Assembly: GCA_947184155.2 (NCBI GenBank)
Contig: CAMXCT020002699.1
Location: 1 to 64,000, forward strand
Length of the DNA: 64,000 nt
Direction of reading: 5' to 3'
Source of the DNA: Cladocopium goreaui
Taxonomy: Eukaryota; Sar; Dinophyceae; Suessiales; Symbiodiniaceae
Below, piece by piece: positions 10,124-20,879 of the stretch. Position numbers and translations under genes: made by a program. Under the pieces are notes generated by a model. The model was not told the origin of the DNA, did not search any database, and saw nothing but the letters and a program-made list of their open reading frames with translations. Every line of letters begins with the position of its first letter. Positions within the stretch are counted from its first letter, which is position 1.

Positions 10124-10480
10124 TTTCTGGCAATGCCTTTTGCTGATAGTGCTATGCTGATGCATACTGAGCCTTGCTCAGGACAAAGTTGGAAACAACT
10201 GAGAAGCTAGCTGAGGTAGAAGATGATGTAGCTCACAGTCTGAGGTTCTACTTCATAGTGAGTCTCACTATGAAGTAGAACCTCAGTGCCTTGGCTTCTC
10301 CTTCTCCTCAGCACTGAAGATGCTCACAACTAAGAAGGATGATGTAGTCACCAGGTACTCCACTTTCTCAGGATGCTGATGTCCTGCCAGGGACAAAAAG
10401 CTGAGAGCAAAGCATACAACTATTTGACACTAATCTCAGTGTATAGTGTTCATTGAATAATTAATCAGATAAATAAGTAA
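10124..10480 (-). promoter_or_regulatory. Shared promoter/5' leader block of A1
   Basis: Upstream of exon 0 lies a block conserved with the equivalents at 7031-7200, 14481-14650, 20880-21110, 35838-36010, 41420-41650, 59528-59700 and 62603-62940. Shared pieces include TGAGCAAGGCTCAGTATGC, TGTCCCTGACAGGA and AGTGTCAAATAGT types. Conservation in front of different gene forms suggests promoter or 5' UTR function. No TATA box is evident. Confidence 0.4.
10240..10286. repeat. 47-bp near-perfect palindrome
   Basis: 23-bp arms (10240-10262 and 10264-10286) match perfectly around a single T. An identical copy is at 62719-62765. Cassettes A2 and A3 have lost the segment containing it. Confidence 0.9.
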
Positions 10481-10684
10481 CTACCAATCAATATGTGTTA
10501 AACAAATTGACTAATTAATTATGCAATCAAATAATTCCAACAATTAACCTGCAGAAGAAGCCTCCACATCCCTTCAGATCTGCACACCTTTTTCCTTCAT
10601 TCAAGCTGTATGGATTGCTTCTGAAAGCAAATTTAAAAAGGACACTGAGATTTCACTCAGTGATGTTCCATCTGCCTGAGGCAG

Positions 10685-11410
10685 CTACTTATCCTCATCA
10701 TTCTGAGATTTTTGTTTCTTAGCTGGAGGACTGAGCAAATAGACAGCCCTGTCCCTTGGGATCTGGTACTTCTCTATGAAATCTTCAAGTTTCTGAGTCA
10801 TGAAAGCATCCTGAGCCTCCTGAGCCTCCCTCTCAGCTTTTTCAGCCTCCTGCTGAGCCTCCTCCTCAGCTAGTACTGCCTCTTTCATTAAAACCATGTT
10901 CTCATGGGTTCCTTGGAAAGCAATGATGCTGTTTGAAATCTCCTGAGACACATCTTCCATCTTGCTGAGATCAGTCTTCAGTCTGGCCACAGTCCTTTCC
11001 TGCATTTTCTGAGCTTGTTCCATCAATTCTATGCATTCTTTGAGCTCATCCATGTGAACTAACAGGTCCTCCAGAGGTTGATCATTCATGGAAGCATCTG
11101 AGAGAAGCAGAGCCATTGCTGAGCACCTACCCTCAGGATCCATCTGCTGGAGCTGGTTGAAGTAGTATGCTTCACCACTATGACACTCACTGGCCTGAGG
11201 TGGATCAGCTGGCCTTGCCTTAGGCATCACTGGTGTGCCTAGAGGCTCAGGAGGACGCTGAGAAGATGAAGGCCTAGAAGCAGAAGGATCTTCCATGAAC
11301 TGAGCCTTACCATAATCTGCCTTCACTGACTTAGACCATGGCAATGGATCCATGCTGGGAATCCTGGTGTAGTACCACTGGATCACCCACTGAGGCCATC
11401 CATCTGAGCC
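10685..11410 (-). CDS. Cassette C1, exon 3: GW-YY-PLPW coiled-coil protein part
   Basis: 241 codons from the acceptor GAG|GGC to TAG. Begins GSDGWPQWVIQWYYTRI, with PLPW and AQFME, a Ser/Pro linker, then long helical segments including an Ala/Glu-rich run (AEEEAQQEAEKAEREAQEAQ). Ends SPPAKKQKSQNDEDK, a basic-acidic tail. The length equals C2 and C4, so this copy is intact. Paralogous to A, E and F exon 3. It probably forms a coiled-coil dimer (inference). Confidence 0.7.
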   Translation of the reverse strand, partial: GSDGWPQWVIQWYYTRIPSMDPLPWSKSVKADYGKAQFMEDPSASRPSSSQRPPEPLGTPVMPKARPADPPQASECHSGEAYYFNQLQQMDPEGRCSAMALLLSDASMNDQPLEDLLVHMDELKECIELMEQAQKMQERTVARLKTDLSKMEDVSQEISNSIIAFQGTHENMVLMKEAVLAEEEAQQEAEKAEREAQEAQDAFMTQKLEDFIEKYQIPRDRAVYLLSPPAKKQKSQNDEDK

Positions 11411-11680
11411 CTCAATGCAAGCTGCTTTGAATGAAACAAAAAAAGTAGACTGTAATTGATCAATTAATTCATGATGTTACCAAGTAATGAATTGCTCAAT
11501 TAATTAATTAATTGGCTAATTGATTAATTAATTAATTATATGATTAATGTTGTTTACTTAGTTTTGAACTGTCACTGAGGTACTTGTAATTAGCAGTAAT
11601 ACTTTAGTTCAAAGCACATAAAAATCAGGAACAAAAAACAGGTAAACAAAAATAACATTATTCTAAGTCCACCCAGGAAC

Positions 11681-12027
11681 CCTGCATTTGCCACATCCTG
11701 ACTGCCAAGGAATTCTGCTGAGAAAAATGTCAGCTCCACAGGAACCACAGGCAACCTTAGGCTCATCCAAGTACCTGGGGTACTTGACCATAACCTCCTT
11801 ATCCTGATTCTGGAACAGCTCAGAGATGTAAGGTCTCTTAGGATCACATGGTTGCACCAACTGAGCATGCTTTCCATTCTCTGATCTATACACCATTCCA
11901 GCAGGAATAGTGCTAAGGAGTTGCTGAGATACCCAGGGCCCATGTCTGCCCTCAGCATCCTTTTTTCCTGAGCCTTGGGCAGCTGTCTTCTGCTGCCAAG
12001 GGTGATTCTGCTGAGTTGAACTCATGG
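11681..12027 (-). CDS. Cassette C1, exon 2: zinc-ribbon exon
   Basis: After GCAAG|CC the frame reads MSSTQQNHPWQQKTAAQGSG, then a globular part with STIPAGMVYRSENGKHAQLV and YPRYLDEP, and ends in a four-Cys ribbon, CGSCGADIFLSRIPWQSGCGKC. Read through, it stops after RVPGWT. A GT donor at AGG|GTTCCTGGG in phase 0 would join it to exon 3. It lacks the Lys/Gly decapeptide array of form A. The classical CxxC...CxxC here is the best evidence that this module binds zinc. Confidence 0.7.
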
Positions 12028-12324
12028 CTTGCAAGAAGTGCAGCTGAGTTGGTGGAAATCACACTGAGATCAAAGCAGCTGAGGAATCACATAGACATGC
12101 ATAATTCAACACCATGCAAGCAAAATATCTAGTTGACTAATTCATTTATTACAATTATATATAATGAATCAATAAATATATACTTATTGAATATGATGCA
12201 TGTGCAAGTAATTATAAGAAACTTACACATGCATAAGCATGCATTACTGATCAAGATTGCCACAAGTCTGAGGCCATGGTCAAGCTGAGCACCAATCCTA
12301 CCCCACCAGAAACACCCTTCAGTC

Positions 12325-12385
12325 CTCTGGAGCTAAGTGATCTCATGGTGCTGAGTGATTCCAGCATGCTCTTCAGCAGCACCAT
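12325..12385 (-). CDS. Cassette C1, exon 1 (short)
   Basis: 61 nt: MVLLKSMLESLSTMRSLSSR plus one base, between the acceptor CTCAG|CA and a GA donor in the conserved block AGAG|GACTGAAGGG. Phase 1 at both ends. Identical in size in C2 (19810-19870) and C3 (40351-40411). It replaces the long acidic exon 1 of form A. Confidence 0.5.
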
Positions 12386-12499
12386 TGCTGAGAAAATCAA
12401 CACAGTTGGATCTGAGCCTTCACAAGCTTTGGTATATAACATCAAAACTAAGTAAAGATTTTCCAAAGGATGAGTTTCAGCCAACCAAAAAAAAAAACA

Positions 12500-14275
12500 T
12501 GAATGATCATGATACAAAATAGTATGGTTTGTTTGGGGGTACACTATTGTGTCCAGCTGCTTCCTGATGTGTTTTTTTAACATTATCTTTACCTTTTCCT
12601 TTGCTATTATTTTTTATTTTCTCAATTAGTTTCTTTTATTTACAATTCTCAGAAATGCTCAATTTCTCAAAATATATGATGCCTTATTAAAACCCAATTA
12701 AAAAACATGACTCAAACAATTTTTCAAGAGGGTAGTCCATGAGCAACCCTGATACACAATAGTGTGGTTTGTTTGGGGGTACACTATTGTGTCCAGCTGC
12801 TTCCTGAGGTGATTGTTTTTTTTTCAACCATTTCCTTTTCTTTTTCCTTTGCTAAAGTTTGTTTCCTTTTACTTAGCTTCATTTTCTTGGATTCAAAACC
12901 AAAGGCTTTCCAAAGGATTAGTTTCAGCCAAGCAAAAAAAAACATGAATGATCATGATACACAATAGTATGGTTTGTTTGAGGGTACACTATTGTGTCCA
13001 GCTGCTTCCTGAGGTGATTTTGTTTTTTAACATTTCCTTTACATTTTCCTTTGCTAAAGTTTTTTTTTATTTTCTCAGTTAATTAGTTTCTTTTATTTAG
13101 AATTCGCAGAAATGCACAATTTCCCAAAATATATGATGCCTTATTAAAACCCAATTAAAAAACATGACTCAAACAATTTTTCAAGGGGGTAGTCCATGAG
13201 CAACCCTGATACACAATAGTGTGGTTTGTTTGGGGGTACACTATTGTGTCCAGCTGCTTTCCTGGGTCATGATTTTTTTGATTTTTTCAATCATTTCCTT
13301 TACCTTTTCTTTTGCTAGCTAAAGCGTTTTCCTTTCAATTAATTTCTTTCTTAGTTTCTTTCATTTGAAATTCTCAGAAATGACCAGTTTCCCAAAATAT
13401 ATGATGCCTTATTAAAACCCAATTAAAAAACATCACTCAAACAATTTTTCAAGGGGGTAGTCCATGAGCAACCCTGATACAGAATAGTGTGGTTTGTTTG
13501 GAGGGTACACTATTGTGTCCAGCTGCTTTCCTGGGGTTATGTTTTTTTTGATTTTTTCAATCATTTCCTTTACCTTTTCCTTTGCTAGCTAAAGTGTTTT
13601 CCTTTCAATTAATTTCTTTCTTAGTGTCTTTCATTTGAAATTCTCAGAAATGACCAGTTTCCCAAAATATATGATGCCTTATTAAAACCCAATTAAAAAA
13701 CATCACTCAAACAATTTTTCAAGGGTGTAGTCCATGAGCAACCCTGATACACAATAGTGTGGTTTGTTTGGGGGTACACTATTGTGTCCAGCTGCTTCCT
13801 GAGGTTATTTTTTTTTGATTTTTTCAATCATTTCCTTTACCTTTTCTTTTGCTAGCTAAAGTTTTTTCCTTTTAATTAATTCCTTTCTTAGTTTCTTTCA
13901 TTTGAAATTCCCAGAAATGCTCAATTTCCCAAAATTTATGATGCCTTATTAAAACCCAATTAAAAAACATCACTCAGACAATTTTTCAAGGGGGTAGTCC
14001 ATGAGCAACCCTGATACACAATAGTATGGTTTGTTTGGGGGTACACTATTGTGTCCAGCTGCTTCCTGATGTGTTTTTTTTTCAACCATTTCCTTTCCCT
14101 TTTCCTTTGCTAAAGTTTTTTCCTTTTAATTACTTAGCTTCATTCTTCTTGGAATCAAAACCAAAGGCTTTCCAAAGGATTAGTTTCAGCTAACCAAACA
14201 AACACATGAATGATCATGATACACAATAGTATGGTTTGTTTGAGGGTACACTATTGTGTCCAACTGCTTCCTGAG
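12500..14275. repeat. Hairpin satellite array 2 (8 units)
   Basis: Hairpin cores lie near 12513, 12755, 12960, 13210, 13480, 13753, 14015 and 14220. Long (about 250-270 bp) and short (about 205 bp) spacers alternate in part. The array sits between start exon 14444-14480 and C1 exon 1 at 12385, so under the proposed model it fills a 2.1-kb first intron. Confidence 0.8.
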
Positions 14276-14443
14276 GTGAGTTTGTCTTTAAACATTCCCT
14301 GTCTTCCTTTTAATTTCAGTAATTACTTTCTTAGTTTCATTTGAAATTTTCAAAAATTCTCAGTTAGTTAATTATATAATTAATTACTTATAGCAATTGT
14401 TGGTTCCTTCTGCTGAGCTCAACCTTAGTCATTGGAAGTTTAC

Positions 14444-14480
14444 CCAATCCCATCACTTTCCCAAACTTGTTTTTGGCCAT
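14444..14480 (-). CDS. Start exon (exon 0) for C1
   Basis: M-AKNKFGKVMGL plus one base at a GTAAAC donor, phase 1, matching the CTCAG|CA acceptor of C1 exon 1. The intron between them carries array 2. Confidence 0.4.
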
Positions 14481-14891
14481 GCATTTTGCTCATAGTGCTT
14501 TGCTGAGGCATACTGAGCCTTGCTCAGGCCAAAGTTGAAAAAACCATTGAAGCTGGCTGAGGTAGAACATGATGTAGATCATGCTGAGATCCTGTCAGGG
14601 ACAAAATGCTGAAAGCAAAACATTCAACTGTTTGGCACTAATTAATCTCATTGCATATTGTTCATTTAATAATTACTCAAAAAAAAGTAAGTAACTACAC
14701 ATCATTGTGTGTTAAACAAATTGACTATGCAGTCAAATGCATCCAACAATTAACATACTTAATTACTGTAGAAGCCCTCCACATCCCTTCAGAGCTGCAC
14801 ACTTTTTTCCTTAGCTTGAAGCTGCATGGATTGCTTGTGATAGCAAATTTTAAAAAAGACACTGAGATTTTACTCAGTGATGCTGATGCTT

Positions 14892-15613
14892 TCAGTCAGC
14901 TGCCTTGCTCTTATCAGAATGCTCCTCAGCATCTTCTTGCTGCTCACTGCTCTTAGAAGGCTGAGAATCTCCCTGAGTTTCCTGTTGTTTCTCCTCCAAA
15001 ACTTGAATAATCTGATCATCAGTGAGTTTAAGCTTTTTTCTGATCTGATCAAATTTGAGTGCTAAGTCAATTTTTCCTGATCCTCAGATTGGATGCTGCT
15101 GCTTCCTGAGCTATTCTTCTTCTTCTCTTCCTCTTTCTGAGCCATGCATTTGATGAGCTTCTGCTTAGCATCATCAAACTTGATCTTAGTCTCATGCCAC
15201 TGTTTCATGAGGACCTCCATGAGCTCAATGTCTTTTTTGAGCTTCTGAGCAGTTGCATACTGAGCATCCTCAGCTTCAGTGATGGTTTGGCTGAGCAAGG
15301 TGAAATCCTCATGGTAATCACTGGGAGCCAACCAATTTCCAGTCTTCTCAGCTTTGGCCACCTCCTCATTCAAGATATCTACCTGCCTCTGAGCATCACC
15401 CTTCTGTATCTCATTGATGCAGAAGGTTTCCATGCAACTGAGGTCTGAGGTTGTAGAAGCAGCAGGAGATGGCCTCTCAGGCCTGACCTCCTGTGCCATG
15501 AACTGAGCAACACCATACTCTGCATCCACTGAGTTGGCCCATGGCAAAGGATTCATGCTGAGGATATGGCTGTAGTAGGCCTGAATCACATACTTAGGCC
15601 ACCCAACTGAGTC
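14892..15613 (-). pseudogene. Cassette A2, exon 3 with one-base deletion
   Basis: Nearly identical to A1 exon 3, but the T run near 15070-15076 is one base shorter, shifting the frame after QSEDQEKL and losing the last 60 or so residues. Overall length is 722 against 723 nt. It could be a real inactivation or a homopolymer sequencing error. Confidence 0.7.
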
Positions 15614-15822
15614 CTGACTGCCAACTGCTTTGAATGAAACAACAAAGTAAACTGTAATTGATTGTAATTATCAAGTAATTAACCAAGTATTTTTTTTAAA
15701 TTAATTGACTAATATGTGTATATAATTGGTGGTTTTAATTGTCACTGAGGTACTTTTTGACTTCCTGAACACTCAAAAAATATTGAAAAAAACATGAAAT
15801 GATGCTAAGCCAACCCAGGATC

Positions 15823-16475
15823 ATGACATTCTCTGCAGCCAGATTGCCATGGGATCCTGCTGAGCATCACCTTGTGGCCTCCTGGGCATCTGATGTTTGG
15901 CTCTCTGAGGTACCTGGGGTAGACCACAATGTCTTCCTCAGCATGGTCCAACTCAATGCCCCCAAAGATTTCTGAGAGCCTGATCTCTTCTGGCTCATCA
16001 GGAATAAGCTGAGCATGTCTTGGACCACCCTCACAAGTGAATCTGGTGTTGGCTGGGATGGTGTCTAAGACTTTGCTGTAAACTGAGGGGCCTTTTCTGC
16101 CCTTCATAGCTCTGCCTTCTTGAATCATAGATCCTAAGATGGGGTCTCTGCTGGAGAAGGCTGGGGCATGGATTCTGCCTGTTTCTGAGTGCTTGCCTTT
16201 GCCCCAGCTTGTGCTATAGCCTGGGTCTTTGCCATGGCCTTTGCCTTTGCCTGAGTCTTTGCCATAGCCTTTCTCTTTTCCTGAGTCTTTGCCATAGCCT
16301 TTCTCTTTTCCTGAGTCTTTGCCATAGCCTTTCTCTTTTCCTGAGTCTTTGCCAAAGCCTTTGCCATAATAGCCTTGGTCTTTGCCTGAGTCTTTGCCTG
16401 AGTCTTTGCACCACAATTTGCCTGAGCCTTTGCCCCTAGGCAAAATCAAGCCAGCTTCATCTTGGCCACCCATGG
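15823..16475 (-). CDS. Cassette A2, exon 2: decapeptide repeat plus zinc ribbon
   Basis: Same exon as in A1, with ATG at 16473, acceptor GCAAG|CC and GA donor CAT|GATCC. It carries three decapeptide units instead of four and an extra GKDS pair near the start. The zinc-ribbon region is intact. Confidence 0.7.
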
Positions 16476-16707
16476 CTTGCAAGAAGTGCAGCTGAGTTGG
16501 CAGAAATCACACTGAGATCAAAGCAGCTGAGGAATCACATAGACATGCACATATAAAAATGCTACAATTTCATTTGTTAATTAATCAATTAGTTAGCTAA
16601 TTAGCAAATTATTTGATGTCAACATTAATTAGTTAATTACTGATAAAACTGACCAAAAGTCTAAGATTATGGCCAATCCCACACCACCAGAAACACCCTT
16701 CAGTCCT

Positions 16708-17286
16708 CTAGGGCTCTTCAGTCTTGGCCTTCTTGGACTTGGGCTCAGCATCTGATGATGGTGGATCTGATGCTGCTTCATCATTCTGCTCAGAGTCACC
16801 AAAGACCTGAGAGTCATCATCCTGCTGAGAGTCACCAAAGACCTGAGAGTCATCATCCTGCTGAGAGTCACCAAAGACCTGAGAGTCATCAGCATGCTGA
16901 GAGTCCTCAGTGACCTGCTGGGGCATCCTGCTGAGCACTTTGTCCCTGATCTCAGCAAGCTCCTCCTTGATCACATCAGCCCTGAGGTTCTCAATGTTCT
17001 GGCAATGCTGGACCCACTGATGCTGCCTGACCTCCACAAGTGCCAGCATGTTGAGCAGCTCAGCCTTGCACTTGATGAGGTTGAATCCATTTCCCTGAGA
17101 CTGTCCACTGAGGGAGGCATGCACCTTGTGCAGCTCATCAAGGGAAGACCTGAGGTCCTGATGCTCCCCCATGTCGATCTCATGCCTACTGAGGAAGATA
17201 AGAGCATCCTGAGGGGTAATGCCAAGATCTGAGATGAACTTAAGGAGCTGTCCCTCTTCCTGAGTAGTAAGCTTCCCCATTGCCAT
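16708..17286 (-). CDS. Cassette A2, exon 1: acidic protein with basic tail
   Basis: 192 residues, almost identical to A1 exon 1, with three regular DSQVFGDSQQDD units (A1 has one altered to VFYDSQ) and the same SKKAKTEEP end followed by TAG. It is the full-length exon, unlike the truncated duplicate just upstream at 17640-17945. Confidence 0.65.
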   Translation of the reverse strand: MAMGKLTTQEEGQLLKFISDLGITPQDALIFLSRHEIDMGEHQDLRSSLDELHKVHASLSGQSQGNGFNLIKCKAELLNMLALVEVRQHQWVQHCQNIENLRADVIKEELAEIRDKVLSRMPQQVTEDSQHADDSQVFGDSQQDDDSQVFGDSQQDDDSQVFGDSEQNDEAASDPPSSDAEPKSKKAKTEEP

Positions 17287-17530
17287 GGCTGAAAAAGTTA
17301 GTGCAGTGGAACTGAGCTAAGGTTCTACTGGCTGTGTTTGATCCTTCACAAGCTCAAAAATCAACCTGAACCATTGCAAAGAAGCTGAGAGGTTGCATAC
17401 AAGTTCAATCTAAGCCATAACTCATGACACCAAATCAAAGTTGAACATATTGTGATTAATTAATGAACAGTTAGTTATAGAAATGGTTGGTTCCTTCAGC
17501 TGAGTTCAACCTTAGTCATTGAAACCTTAC

Positions 17531-17555
17531 CCAGACCCACCACTTTCCCAAACAT
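17531..17555 (-). CDS. Cassette A2, exon 0
   Basis: MFGKVVGL plus one base with a GTAAGG donor, phase 1 to A2 exon 1. The shared leader upstream is cut off at about 17640 by a recombination junction. Confidence 0.4.
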
Positions 17556-17639
17556 TTTCTGGCAATGCCTTTTGCTGATAGTGCTATGCTGATGCATACT
17601 GAGCCTTGCTCAGGACAAAGTTGGAAACAACTGAGAAGC

Positions 17640-17945
17640 TGCTGAGAGTCACCAAAGACCTGAGAGTCATCATCCTGCTGAGAGTCACCAAAGACCTGAG
17701 AGTCATCAGCATGCTGAGAGTCCTCAGTGACCTGCTGGGGCATCCTGCTGAGCACTTTGTCCCTGATCTCAGCAAGCTCCTCCTTGATCACATCAGCCCT
17801 GAGGTTCTCAATGTTCTGGCAATGCTGGACCCACTGATGCTGCCTGACCTCCACAAGTGCCAGCATGTTGAGCAGCTCAGCCTTGCACTTGATGAGGTTG
17901 AATCCATTTCCCTGAGACTGTCCACTGAGGGAGGCATGCACCTTG
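17640..17945 (-). pseudogene. Truncated duplicate of A-form exon 1
   Basis: This segment repeats the middle of exon 1 (from within the DSQ repeats back to HASLSGQSQ) but lacks both the start and the SKKAK tail. On one side it joins leader sequence at AGAAGCT|GCTGAGAG, on the other TTAAACAAA spacer right after GCACCTTG. Cassette A3 is cut at the same latter point, so the fragment was probably brought in by recombination with an A3-like array. Confidence 0.75.
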
Positions 17946-18157
17946 ATGTTAAACAAATGGCTAATATGTGTTAAACAAATTGACTAATTAATTATGCAAT
18001 CAAATAATTCCAACAATTAACCTGCAGAAGAAGCCTCCACATCCCTTCAGATCTGCACACCTTTTTCCTTCATTCAAGCTGTATGGATTGCTTCTGAAAG
18101 CAAATTTAAAAAGGACACTGAGATTTCACTCAGTGATGTTCCATCTGCCTGAGGCAG

Positions 18158-18883
18158 CTACTTATCCTCATCATTCTGAGATTTTTGTTTCTTAGCTGGA
18201 GGACTGAGCAAATAGACAGCCCTGTCCCTTGGGATCTGGTACTTCTCTATGAAATCTTCAAGTTTCTGAGTCATGAAAGCATCCTGAGCCTCCTGAGCCT
18301 CCCTCTCAGCTTTTTCAGCCTCCTGCTGAGCCTCCTCCTCAGCTAGTACTGCCTCTTTCATTAAAAGCATGTTCTCATGGGTTCCTTGGAAAGCAATGAT
18401 GCTGTTTGAAATCTCCTGAGACACATCTTCCATCAAGCTGAGATCAGTCTTCAGTCTGGCCACAGTCCTTTCCTGCATTTTCTGAGCTTGTTCCATCAAT
18501 TCTATGCATTCTTGGAGCTCATCCATGTGAACTAACAGGTCCTCCAGAAGTTGATCATTCATGGAAGCATCTGAGAGAAGCAGAGCCATTGCTGAGCACC
18601 TACCCCCAGGATCCATCTGCTGGAGCTGGCTGAAGTAGTATGCTTCACCACTATGACACTCACTGGCCTGAGGTGGATCAGCTGGCCTTGCCTTAGGCAT
18701 CACTGGTGTGCCTAGAGGCTCAGGAGGACGCTGAGAAGATGAAGGCCTAGAAGCAGAAGGATCTTCCATGAACTGAGCCTTACCATAATCTGCCTTCACT
18801 GACTTAGCCCATGGCAATGGATCCATGCTGAGAATCCTGGTGTAGTACCACTGGATCACCCACTGAGGCCATCCATCTGAGCC
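18158..18883 (-). CDS. Cassette C2, exon 3: GW-YY-PLPW coiled-coil part
   Basis: Intact 241-codon copy of C1 exon 3 with a few substitutions (Q for K in the first coil, LSLMEDV for LSKMEDV). Same acceptor GAG|GGC and same DEDK end. Confidence 0.7.
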   Translation of the reverse strand, partial: GSDGWPQWVIQWYYTRILSMDPLPWAKSVKADYGKAQFMEDPSASRPSSSQRPPEPLGTPVMPKARPADPPQASECHSGEAYYFSQLQQMDPGGRCSAMALLLSDASMNDQLLEDLLVHMDELQECIELMEQAQKMQERTVARLKTDLSLMEDVSQEISNSIIAFQGTHENMLLMKEAVLAEEEAQQEAEKAEREAQEAQDAFMTQKLEDFIEKYQIPRDRAVYLLSPPAKKQKSQNDEDK

Positions 18884-19153
18884 CTCAATGCAAGCTGCTT
18901 TGAATGAAACAAAAAAAGTAGACTGTAATTGATCAATTAATTCATGATGTTACCAAGTAATGAATTGCTCAATTAATTAATTAATTGGCTAATTGATTAA
19001 TTAATTAATTATATGATTAATGTTGTTTACTTAGTTTTGAACTGTCACTGAGGTACTTGTAATTAGCAGTAATACTTTAGTTCAAAGCACATAAAAATCA
19101 GGAACAAAAAACAGGTAAACAAAAATAACATTATTCTAAGTCCACCCAGGAAC

Positions 19154-19512
19154 TCTGCATTTGCCACATCCTGACTGCCAAGGAATTCTGCTGAGAAAAA
19201 TGTCAGCTCCACAGGAACCACAGGCAACCTTAGGCTCATCCAAGTACCTGGGGTACTTGACCATAACCTCCTTATCCTGATTCTGGAACAGCTCAGAGAT
19301 GTAAGGTCTCTTAGGATCACATGGTTGCACCAACTGAGCATGCTTTCCATTCTCTGATCTATACACCATTCCAGCAGGAATAGTGCTAAGGAGTTGCTGA
19401 GGTACCCAGGGCCCATATCTGCCCTCAGCATCCTTTTTTCCTGAGCCTTGGGCAGCTGTCTTCTGCTGCCAAGGGTGATTCTGCTGACTAGCAGCAGTGT
19501 TTGAACTCATGG
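19154..19512 (-). CDS. Cassette C2, exon 2: zinc-ribbon exon
   Basis: As C1 exon 2 but four codons longer at the N-terminus (MSSNTAASQQNHP). Ribbon Cys residues are intact. GT donor AGA|GTTCCTGGG, phase 0. Here the frame upstream of the ATG is also open for about 35 codons because a stop present in A is changed. Confidence 0.7.
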
Positions 19513-19809
19513 CTTGCAAGAAGTGCAGCTGAGTTGGTGGAAATCGCACTGAGATCAAAGCAGCTGAGGAATCACATAGACATGCATAATTCAACACCAT
19601 GCAAGCAAAATATCTAGTTGACTAATTCATTTATTACAATTATATATAATGAATCAATAAATGTATAGTTATTGAATATGATGCATGTGCAAGTAATTAT
19701 AAGAAACTTACACATGCATAAGCATGCATTACTGATCAAGATTGCCACAAGTCTGAGGCCATGGTCAAGCTGAGCACCAATCCTACCCCACCACAAACAC
19801 CCTTCAGTC

Positions 19810-19870
19810 CTCTGGAGCTAAGTGATCTCATGGTGCTGAGTGATTCCAGCATGCTCTTCAGCAGCACCAT
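19810..19870 (-). CDS. Cassette C2, exon 1 (short)
   Basis: 61-nt copy of C1 exon 1, acceptor CTCAG|CA, GA donor, phase 1 at both ends. Confidence 0.5.
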
Positions 19871-19984
19871 TGCTGAGAAAATCAACACAGTTGGATCTGA
19901 GCCTTCACAAGCTTTGGTATATAACATCAAAACTAAGTAAAGATTTTCCAAAGGATGAGTTTCAGCCAACCAAAAAAAAACATG

Positions 19985-20710
19985 AATGATCATGATACAA
20001 AATAGTATGGTTTGTTTGAGGGTACACTATTGTGTCCAGCTGCTTCCTCAGGTTATATTTTTTTCCAGCATTTCCTTTCCCTTTTCCTTTACTAAAGTTT
20101 GTTTCCTTTTACTTAGCTTCATTCTTCTTGGAATCAAAACCAAAGGCTTTCCAAAGGATTAGTTTCAGCCAACCAAAAAAAACATGAATGATCATGATAC
20201 ACAATAGTATGGTTTGTTTGAGGGTACACTATTGTGTCCAGCTGCTTCCTGAGGTGATTTTGTTTTTTTAACATTCCCTTTACATTTTCCTTTGCTAAAG
20301 TTTATGTCTTTTATTTTCTCAATTAGTTTCTTTTATTTAGAATTCTCAGAAATGCCTAATTTCCCAAAATATATGATGCCTTATTAAAATCCAATTAAAA
20401 AACATGACGCAAACAATTTTTCAAGAGGGTAGTCCATGAGCAACCCTGATACACAATAGTATGGTTTGTTTGAGGGTACACTATTGTGTCCAGCTGCTTC
20501 CTGAGGTTATATTTTTTTTCAAGCATTTCCTTTCCCTTTTCCTTTACTAAAGTTTGTTTCCTTTTACTTAGCTTCATTCTTCTTGGAATCAAAACCAAAG
20601 GCTTTCCAAAGGATTAGTTTCAGCCAAGCAAAAAAAAACATGAATGATCCTGATACACAATAGTATGGTTTGTTTGAGGGTACACTATTGTGTCCAGCTT
20701 CTTCCTGAGG
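19985..20710. repeat. Hairpin satellite array 3 (4 units)
   Basis: Units near 19997, 20200, 20450 and 20655. It lies between start exon 20855-20879 and C2 exon 1, again inside the proposed first intron. Confidence 0.8.
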
Positions 20711-20854
20711 TGAGAAAAACAATCATCCATCCAAGTAATTATTTTAAAGAATATCAAATCTAAATTGATTCACATCTGCTAAATTCAATCTTAGTCCATG
20801 CTGCTAAGTTCAATCTCAGTAATTAATTAATTATCTTAGTGCTTGCAACTCTAC

Positions 20855-20879
20855 CCAACCCCATCACTTTCCCAGCCAT
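20855..20879 (-). CDS. Start exon (exon 0) for C2
   Basis: MAGKVMGL plus one base with a GTAGAG donor, phase 1, in frame with the C2 exon 1 acceptor. It differs from the C1 start exon (MAKNKFGKVMGL), as it sits downstream of an E rather than an A gene. Confidence 0.4.
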
